Assembly (NCBI GenBank): GCA_900315105.1
Contig: OMXX01000103.1
Coordinates: forward strand, 1 to 27,684
Source of the DNA: an uncultured Prevotellaceae bacterium
GTDB lineage: Bacteria > Bacteroidota > Bacteroidia > Bacteroidales > Bacteroidaceae
Direction: 5' to 3'
Length of the DNA stretch: 27,684 nt
Below are positions 22,437 through 27,684 of this stretch, in pieces. The notes under the pieces are model-generated. The model saw only the letters and a list, made by a program, of their open reading frames with translations. It searched no databases and was not told the origin of the DNA. The first letter of the stretch is position 1. Every line of letters starts with the position of its first letter. A program made the position numbers and the translations under genes.

Positions 22437-23672
22437 ATGGATAAAATATACTTATATAAAACTGCAAACAAATCAGTTGCCTACGATGAGGAGCATTGGT
22501 ATATTGACAATATTCCTCAACAACAAAATGACGGGGATGGCATTTCCCAGTTTAAGGAGTATGCTGTTTCTGAGGCATATCGTTTAATTGCTAGTGATAT
22601 TAGTAAATATACTTGTCATTTTAAAAATGTCGCAGTTCTAACAGCGGCTGGCACTTCTATGGAGAATGGAGAGCATCGTGGTAAAACTCGTACTGAATTA
22701 TGGGAAAGTTATGAAGAAGAAATAAATGCAATTAGCTCCGTATTAACTAATAATGATGGTACTTTAAAAGAAAAATGTCTGTCAATAGTTGAATCTAAAA
22801 ATATTGAAGAATTTTTATCATTCACAATTTTGTATGAGAAGTTAAATGGGGAAATTAAGGATGCGGAAGACAATTCTTTAAGATGTAAATTAGAAAAAAA
22901 AATAGCTGATGCTTGTAGATTGACATTAGACGAGAATAATAGACATCATCAAGATTTTATTAGAAAGCTAACAGCACGTAAGCCTACAGAACCACGTGTT
23001 CAGCTATATACAACGAATTATGACACATTGTTTGAGCAAGCAGCCCAAAGAATGAATGATGGTTTTTCATTCTCTTATCCACGTATATTTAATGGAATTA
23101 ACTTTGATCATGATGTTGTATATAGAGAACGTACAAGAATAAAAAACGAAGAAAGTTTCGTTCCTAATGTTATACAACTTTTCAAGCTGCATGGGAGTAT
23201 CGATTGGGAAAAACTTGATGGTAAAATTTATCAGAAAGAAACGACAGACCATCCATGTATTATATACCCAGCAAGTGAGAAATATGAAAGCAGTTATGAA
23301 CAACCATATTTTGAAATGATGGCACATTTACAGAGTACCCTTAGAAAAGAAGGAACTCTGTTGATAGTAGCTGGTTTTGGATTTCAAGATAAGCATATCC
23401 AAAATGTAATCAAAGAAGCAGTACTTCAAAATCCGAATTTCCACTTACTTGTTGTATGTTATGGAAAGAAGAATTTCTCAGAAAATGGAGAAGCAGCGAA
23501 ATGGGATGATAGTGGTATTACACATGAATTAGTTCCAGACTTCATTTCTGAAGATGGAAATGTGGCTCAAAATGTAACAGTTCTTTTTTCAAAGTTCAAA
23601 ACCTTTGTTGAGAATTATCCATACAATAGCTCTTATGAAATAGATAATCAGAATAACAATGAAGCCATTTGA
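22437..23672 (+). CDS. SIR2-like NADase, partner of HerA
   Basis: A 411-residue protein. SIR2 motifs are in order: NVAVLTAAGTSMENG (about 64-78, NAD-binding loop, with AAGTS replacing the usual GAGxS), LYTTNYDTLFE (Asn194, Asp196), KLHGS (catalytic-type His252), and IVAGFGFQDKHI followed by LLVVCYG in the second half of the Rossmann fold. SIR2 proteins in defence operons hydrolyse NAD+ and stop growth on infection. The N-terminal about 60 residues are not recognised. It overlaps the HerA gene by 14 nt, the tight coupling expected of two parts of one complex. Base composition appears more AT-rich than in the DUF2357 gene before it, hinting at a separate origin. Confidence 0.9.
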   Translation: MDKIYLYKTANKSVAYDEEHWYIDNIPQQQNDGDGISQFKEYAVSEAYRLIASDISKYTCHFKNVAVLTAAGTSMENGEHRGKTRTELWESYEEEINAISSVLTNNDGTLKEKCLSIVESKNIEEFLSFTILYEKLNGEIKDAEDNSLRCKLEKKIADACRLTLDENNRHHQDFIRKLTARKPTEPRVQLYTTNYDTLFEQAAQRMNDGFSFSYPRIFNGINFDHDVVYRERTRIKNEESFVPNVIQLFKLHGSIDWEKLDGKIYQKETTDHPCIIYPASEKYESSYEQPYFEMMAHLQSTLRKEGTLLIVAGFGFQDKHIQNVIKEAVLQNPNFHLLVVCYGKKNFSENGEAAKWDDSGITHELVPDFISEDGNVAQNVTVLFSKFKTFVENYPYNSSYEIDNQNNNEAI

Positions 23673-25392
23673 TCATAACAAGTTTGTTGGATATGTTTGT
23701 GAAGTCACCCCACAATATGTTCGTTTGCAGATTCCTTCTGCAAAGCTTTTGCGTACATTCTATTTTAATGGAGAAATTTTCTTAGGTGGTTCTGTTGGAA
23801 GTTTTGTGGTTATAGAAGGACAAGAATATGGCTTCTTAGGAAGAGTGTTTGAGTTGAATCTTCCACAAGGTGAAAGAACAGAAATAACGGACAAAAGTAT
23901 AAATGAAGAAGAAACGCAGTTCCATCCTATTGCAAAGATAGAATTGCTTGCTCTTTTTGATATATACAAACCTGAGACTATAACCAAAACTGTTTCTCGT
24001 TATCCATCAGTAGGTTCAAAAGCCTTTTCGTGTTCAGACGAACAAATTGGTGCATATATTTCTGCTTTCGGTGTAAAAAAAGACGAAAAGGATGTTCCTT
24101 TTGCTCCCTTCGGGAAATTAACATCCAACAACGCTTTATGCAATATTTCTCTTAATTCTCTTTTTGGTCGCCATTGTGCTGTATTGGGAACGACTGGAGG
24201 TGGAAAAAGTTGGACTGTCGCAAAACTTATAGAACTTGCATCAGAATATACAGAAAACAAGTGTATTCTGATTGATGCTACGGGAGAATACTGTAATATT
24301 AATAATATACAAAACATAGAATTAGGAACAGGAGACTACATTTTTGATTATACAAATCTGTCTATCGATGAATTGTACTATTTGCTACATCCATCTTCAA
24401 AAACACAAGTGCCAAAACTGATGGAAGCTATAAGATCTTTAAAAATGTCAAAACTTGACACAAATTCAGAATTGGCTTCATATTATAAACAAGATTTACA
24501 AGGAAATTCTATTGTAGGTAATATCTACAAATCAAAAAAAGCAAAGCGACCATTTGAAGTCTTTTATTACAATCATATTGTGGATATAGAAGACAAATCA
24601 TGTAATTTCGATTTTAATCTTCTTGCAGCGCAGATTACAAATGAATGTATTTGGGATTCTGATAGAAATAATTCTTCATTGTGGGGAGACAGAAACGAAA
24701 CAGATGTTTCCAATTGTATCAGCTTAATATCTCGCATAAATAATGTGATGTCGACATCCGAATATAATAAGATTTTTGGTTTTAGAAAAGATACCATTCC
24801 AAATGCGAAAGATTTGCGAGAAGGCATACATAACTTTATTCAAGATAAGAACCATAGTATTCTTCGATTAGATTTTTCAAAAGTAAGTTTTGATTATCAA
24901 GTAAGAGAAATATTGGTAAATGCAATAGGAAACCATTTGTTGAGTGAAGCAAGAAAAGGACTTTATAAAGATAGTCCGATAATTGTTTTCATAGACGAAG
25001 CTCATCAGTTTTTAAATAAAAGTATTGCAGACGAATATTTTTCTGCGAAACCTCTTGATGCATTTGAGCAGATTTCAAAAGAAGCACGTAAGTATGGACT
25101 TTTTTTGTGTATAGCTACACAAATGCCACGAGATATTCCATTAGGTACACTGAGCCAAATGGGCACATTTGTTGTTCATAGATTGATAAATGAACAAGAT
25201 AAAAAGGCTGTCGAGAATGCTGCTTCGGCTGCGAATAGAAATAGTCTTTCATTTTTGCCGATTCTTGGAGAAGGGGAAGCTCTTCTTGTTGGAGTTGATT
25301 TTCCAATGCCATTAACGATAAAAATCGATGCTCCCAAAAGGGCTCCAGATTCCCAAACACCGAAGTTAAAGCAGAAAGACAAGCTTATATAA
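23659..25392 (+). CDS. HerA-like hexameric ATPase (DUF87), partner of SIR2
   Basis: A 577-residue protein. An N-terminal HAS-barrel-like beta domain lies at about 1-95 (FVGYVCEVTPQYVRLQI, GGSVGSFVVIEGQEYGFLGR). The RecA-type motor has Walker A GTTGGGKS (177-184), Walker B IVFIDEAHQFL (Asp446, Glu447), then ATQMPRDIPLGTLSQMG and HRLINEQD, which hold the polar and arginine-finger positions of HerA. HerA proteins form hexameric rings. With SIR2 they build an antiphage complex in which the ring is thought to hold and control the NADase; some also unwind or degrade DNA. It starts inside the end of the SIR2 gene. No terminator follows, so RhuM (61 nt on) may be co-transcribed. Confidence 0.9.
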   Translation: MKPFDHNKFVGYVCEVTPQYVRLQIPSAKLLRTFYFNGEIFLGGSVGSFVVIEGQEYGFLGRVFELNLPQGERTEITDKSINEEETQFHPIAKIELLALFDIYKPETITKTVSRYPSVGSKAFSCSDEQIGAYISAFGVKKDEKDVPFAPFGKLTSNNALCNISLNSLFGRHCAVLGTTGGGKSWTVAKLIELASEYTENKCILIDATGEYCNINNIQNIELGTGDYIFDYTNLSIDELYYLLHPSSKTQVPKLMEAIRSLKMSKLDTNSELASYYKQDLQGNSIVGNIYKSKKAKRPFEVFYYNHIVDIEDKSCNFDFNLLAAQITNECIWDSDRNNSSLWGDRNETDVSNCISLISRINNVMSTSEYNKIFGFRKDTIPNAKDLREGIHNFIQDKNHSILRLDFSKVSFDYQVREILVNAIGNHLLSEARKGLYKDSPIIVFIDEAHQFLNKSIADEYFSAKPLDAFEQISKEARKYGLFLCIATQMPRDIPLGTLSQMGTFVVHRLINEQDKKAVENAASAANRNSLSFLPILGEGEALLVGVDFPMPLTIKIDAPKRAPDSQTPKLKQKDKLI

Positions 25393-25453
25393 ATTGAAAA
25401 TTGCTGTTTTGTGTCTTGTTGCATTCATATAATAATAGATAAAGAAACAATTT

Positions 25454-26479
25454 ATGGCAAAGCGTAAAGAAATACGAAATAGTACAGCAGAGTTCCTAAT
25501 CTTTCAGATAGAAGGAAAGGAGCGAGGTGTAGAGGTCTATTATAAGGATAAGACTGTCTGGTGCACACAAAAAGCTATGAGTATGCTATTTGACTGCTCA
25601 ACGGACAACATCGGACTTCATCTGAAAAATATTTTTACATCAGGAGAATTGAATAAAGATTCAGTTACCGAGAAAATCTCGGCAACTGCTTCTGATGGTA
25701 AAAACTATATGACGCAGTTCTACAATCTCGATGCCGTCATCAGCGTAGGTTATCGTGTGAATAGTATTCGTGCTACTCAGTTCCGTCAATGGGCAACGAG
25801 CGTATTGAGAGAGTTCGCTATACGTGGATATGTTTTGGATAAGAAGAGAATGGAAAACGGCTCGTTCCTTGGCGAAGATTATTTTGAACATCTGTTAGCC
25901 GAAATACGAGAGATTCGTCTCTCTGAGCGACGATTCTATCAGAAACTGACAGATATCTACGCTACAGCCGTTGACTATAATCGGGATGCACCGACTACTC
26001 GATTATTCTTCAAGATGATGCAGAACAAGATGCATTTTGCTGTTCACGGACGAACTGCTGCAGAACTGATTGTTGAACGAGCCAACGCAGAGCAGGTACA
26101 TATGGGACTTACTTCGTGGGAAAATGCACCAAATGGTAAAATTGTAAAAACGGATGTAGTGATTGCCAAAAACTATCTCAAAGAAGCAGAACTGGCCGAT
26201 ATGGGACAATTGGTGAATGGTGTGCTTGAATTGGCGGAAAGAATGGCCAAACGTCATATTCCAATGACAATGGAGGATTGGGCGAAACAGATAGACACCA
26301 TTTTGGCTGCTGGTGGTAACGAAGTTCTACAAACGGCTGGGCAAGTGACTGCCGAACAAGCAAAAGAACATGCTGAAACGGAATTTGAAAAATACCGCAT
26401 CATACAAGACCGACTGTTCCAAAGCGATTTTGACAGATATATGGATGCTCTTCCTTTTGAAGAAGATCCTAAAGACTGA
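25454..26479 (+). CDS. rhuM: RhuM family protein
   Basis: A 341-residue, apparently complete RhuM protein: YYKDKTVWCTQKAMSMLFD, then STDNIGLHLKNIFTSGELNK, ISVGYRVNSIRATQFRQWAT, and a C-terminal half with SERRFYQKLTDIYATAVDY and AELIVERANAEQVHMGLTSW. The N-terminal half looks like a DNA-binding/KilA-type module. RhuM was named from a Salmonella pathogenicity island, but in most bacteria the gene is found beside restriction-modification and other defence genes, without proven activity. Its place at the end of this island agrees with a defence accessory role. Function remains open. Composition is closer to the AlbA_2/DUF2357 genes than to the SIR2/HerA pair. Confidence 0.88.
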   Translation: MAKRKEIRNSTAEFLIFQIEGKERGVEVYYKDKTVWCTQKAMSMLFDCSTDNIGLHLKNIFTSGELNKDSVTEKISATASDGKNYMTQFYNLDAVISVGYRVNSIRATQFRQWATSVLREFAIRGYVLDKKRMENGSFLGEDYFEHLLAEIREIRLSERRFYQKLTDIYATAVDYNRDAPTTRLFFKMMQNKMHFAVHGRTAAELIVERANAEQVHMGLTSWENAPNGKIVKTDVVIAKNYLKEAELADMGQLVNGVLELAERMAKRHIPMTMEDWAKQIDTILAAGGNEVLQTAGQVTAEQAKEHAETEFEKYRIIQDRLFQSDFDRYMDALPFEEDPKD

Positions 26480-26490
26480 AATACAAGAAC

Positions 26491-26534
26491 ATTTGTCCGA
26501 CAATATCCGAAAAATTTCGTAAGTTCGGGCAAAT
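26491..26534 (+). other. Stem-loop between rhuM and the AbiGi-like gene
   Basis: ATTTGTCCGA (26491-26500) pairs with TCGGGCAAAT (26525-26534) with one G-U, around an inner CGAAA-AA-TTTCG hairpin (26508-26519). There is no T-run directly after, so it may be an attenuator, a processing site or an imperfect terminator. The rest of 26480-26609 is AT-rich with no clear -7 box. Confidence 0.5.
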
Positions 26535-26609
26535 AGCTCGACTTATATTATCTATAGATTGATCTCAATGAACTGATAAATAACATATAAACAATAAATT
26601 AGTTGAATT

Positions 26610-27329
26610 ATGTCCGTTTATAATGATAAATTTAGAAAAGCGAGAAGAGATTATAGCCCGTATCTCTTCCATTTTGTTAATGGCGATGATAATGACCCGA
26701 AGGGAACAATGTATAAAATACTGAAAGAATTGAAATTGAAAAGTGAGAACGATTATATATGTTTTTCTGCATCCCCATTGACTTCTATTGGAAGATTTTT
26801 TGAAACAAAAGTGAATAGAACGGGAAAGCCAATGTATCAACCATTTGGTATAGGGTTCTCTCGGGATGTTTTAGTTCGCGATTTTGGCGCAAGAAATGTT
26901 ATTTACTATGATGACACCGAAAGTGGATTGATACCAGAAGATTTGAAATGGAGGGCATTAAGATTGAATGTCGATGCATATGATTTTGAATATCTGCGAG
27001 AGTGGCGAATAAAAGGCTGTGAGTTTGATTTTAGTGAGTTCCCTAAAGAGCATTTGATTGTTGTTGCTCCCAATCTACAAATACTTAATGATTTAGTAAT
27101 TGCTCATGATTATGAATTTAAACCCATAATAGACTATGTGAATGGTGATATTACACCTGATTGGGAAGAAGTTTTCAAACGAGAGTGGAAAGGCTTTACT
27201 ATAGATAAGGCAGAAGATTTAATTGATGATTTTGCTTTGTCTGCAAGTACTGCAACCCAAATTATTGGCCAAGACATGTTAGATGATTTATTAACATCTA
27301 CACCATTTTATCTTGGAACCGGAAAATAG
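26610..27329 (+). CDS. AbiGi / DUF2971-like putative abortive infection protein
   Basis: A 239-residue protein. The pattern YLFHFVNG, then ICFSASPLTSIGRFF, then MYQPFGIGFSRDVLVRDFGA, NVIYYD and FEYLREWRIKG (a conserved E/R-W-R near residue 130) is that of the AbiGi and DUF2971 families. AbiGi belongs to a Lactococcus abortive-infection pair, where it has been proposed to be the antitoxin; no AbiGii-like partner gene is visible after it. Related folds have been compared with ADP-ribosyltransferases, but I see no complete catalytic set that would prove this. It is the last gene of the same-strand run and is followed by a terminator. Family call moderately sure, activity unknown. Confidence 0.6.
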   Translation: MSVYNDKFRKARRDYSPYLFHFVNGDDNDPKGTMYKILKELKLKSENDYICFSASPLTSIGRFFETKVNRTGKPMYQPFGIGFSRDVLVRDFGARNVIYYDDTESGLIPEDLKWRALRLNVDAYDFEYLREWRIKGCEFDFSEFPKEHLIVVAPNLQILNDLVIAHDYEFKPIIDYVNGDITPDWEEVFKREWKGFTIDKAEDLIDDFALSASTATQIIGQDMLDDLLTSTPFYLGTGK

Positions 27330-27340
27330 AAATTTAAAAC

Positions 27341-27368
27341 GAGTGGGGGCTATTTGGAGTTCCCACTC
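27341..27368. terminator. Hairpin between convergent genes at the right end of the island
   Basis: GAGTGGG (27341-27347) and CCCACTC (27362-27368) form a perfect 7-bp stem around a 14-nt loop. T-runs are weak on both sides. It separates the AbiGi-like gene from the convergent gene at the edge. Confidence 0.65.
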
Positions 27369-27389
27369 ATTATTCCCGTATAAATATGC

Positions 27390-27683
27390 CTATCTGCTCT
27401 GTGTCCTTCTATGTCTACTACCAGGGTAATGCTTGGCATGGGCATAGTGCATGGCACGTCGAGCCCAATCAAGCAGGTCTTCATCTTTATCTCGCCAAGG
27501 CATATCGTTTGATGTGCCGCCACCGCCTGACACCTGGGCTACGCCAGTCGCGCCATCTATTCCGGCGATGAATACTCTCAGACCTGTGCTTAGCACATCC
27601 TTCCAACGGAAATTGTTACGGTCATCAATGAATGTGTCCTCTGCCATCGCATCTGCTTCGGGGATTTCTCGGCATATTTTGAC
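27390..27683 (-). CDS. C-terminal part of an unrecognised protein, possibly a mobilisation protein (5' end outside window)
   Basis: The minus-strand frame is open to the window edge, so only the last 97 codons are visible and the ATG at 27647 need not be the start. The tail has a glycine-rich hinge and polar end: GATGVAQVSGGGGTSNDMPW, then RDKDEDLLDWARRAMHYAHA. This style (GGGGxSxDxPW followed by an Asp-rich, WARR helix) reminds me of the C-termini of Bacteroidales relaxase/mobilisation proteins, but I cannot verify it and no catalytic part is in view. The DNA is visibly richer in G and C than the island genes before it, suggesting a module boundary between 27330 and 27390. Confidence 0.45.
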   Translation of the reverse strand, partial: VKICREIPEADAMAEDTFIDDRNNFRWKDVLSTGLRVFIAGIDGATGVAQVSGGGGTSNDMPWRDKDEDLLDWARRAMHYAHAKHYPGSRHRRTQSR

Positions 27684-27684
27684 T

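Noticed and set aside
15259..25392. BREX, DISARM or type I restriction-modification
   Set aside because: There is no PglZ, BrxC, DUF1998 or HsdS/R-like protein; the two C5-methyltransferases with McrB-like and DUF2357 proteins fit LlaJI/BsuMI better.
1..27684. tRNA, rRNA or integrase genes marking the island borders
   Set aside because: I looked for tRNA-like cloverleaf ends and for tyrosine or serine recombinase motifs and saw none, so the island borders cannot be fixed from this window.

Overview
The window looks like chromosomal DNA of a Prevotella-type member of the Bacteroidales. The supporting signs are a BspA-like leucine-rich repeat surface protein, the conserved gene order TPR protein / DUF4292 lipoprotein / EnvC-like LytM protein, TAnnTTTG-type -7 promoter boxes, a 'smalltalk' microprotein and a RhuM protein. 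The exact species cannot be read from the sequence.

Left part (1-11.4 kb) is mostly ordinary chromosome: the C-terminal part of a BspA-like protein, a small 'MLAGS' peptide gene, a TPR protein, a DUF4292 lipoprotein, a degenerate LytM/EnvC protein, a VanZ-like membrane protein, an NSS-family sodium symporter, a helix-hairpin-helix (ComEA-like) protein and a secreted lipase-like hydrolase. It is unusual for its load of GC-rich palindromic repeats arranged as inverted pairs. Two pairs straddle gene starts, so one arm is translated inside the signal peptide of the DUF4292 and EnvC-like proteins. A third pair forms an in-frame insert of about 150 bp in the VanZ-like gene, with hairpin loops that differ in sequence between its arms but keep their pairing.

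Middle part (11.4-13.4 kb) is poor in genes but rich in repeats: about ten copies of GGTGTAATA in both orientations in 290 bp, two sets of 11-bp tandem repeats, an orphan smalltalk gene, a Spy/CpxP-like secreted protein, three copies of a degenerate 22-bp motif and a 21-bp direct repeat. It looks like the remains of a replication or mobile-element control region next to an insertion point.

Right part (13.47-27.33 kb) is a defence island on one strand. An XRE-type regulator and an AlbA_2/HATPase regulator lead a tightly packed run: two C5-cytosine DNA methyltransferases (11-nt overlap), an McrB-like AAA+ protein, a DUF2357 PD-(D/E)XK nuclease (McrC-like), a SIR2 NADase-like protein and a HerA-like ATPase (14-nt overlap). 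The first four effector genes have the architecture of LlaJI/BsuMI-type restriction-modification; the last two match the SIR2-HerA antiphage pair. RhuM and an AbiGi-like protein follow. The arrangement suggests one regulated unit that methylates self DNA, cuts unmodified DNA, and carries an abortive NAD-depleting back-up. A convergent gene at the right edge has a different base composition and may be the end of a mobilisation protein.
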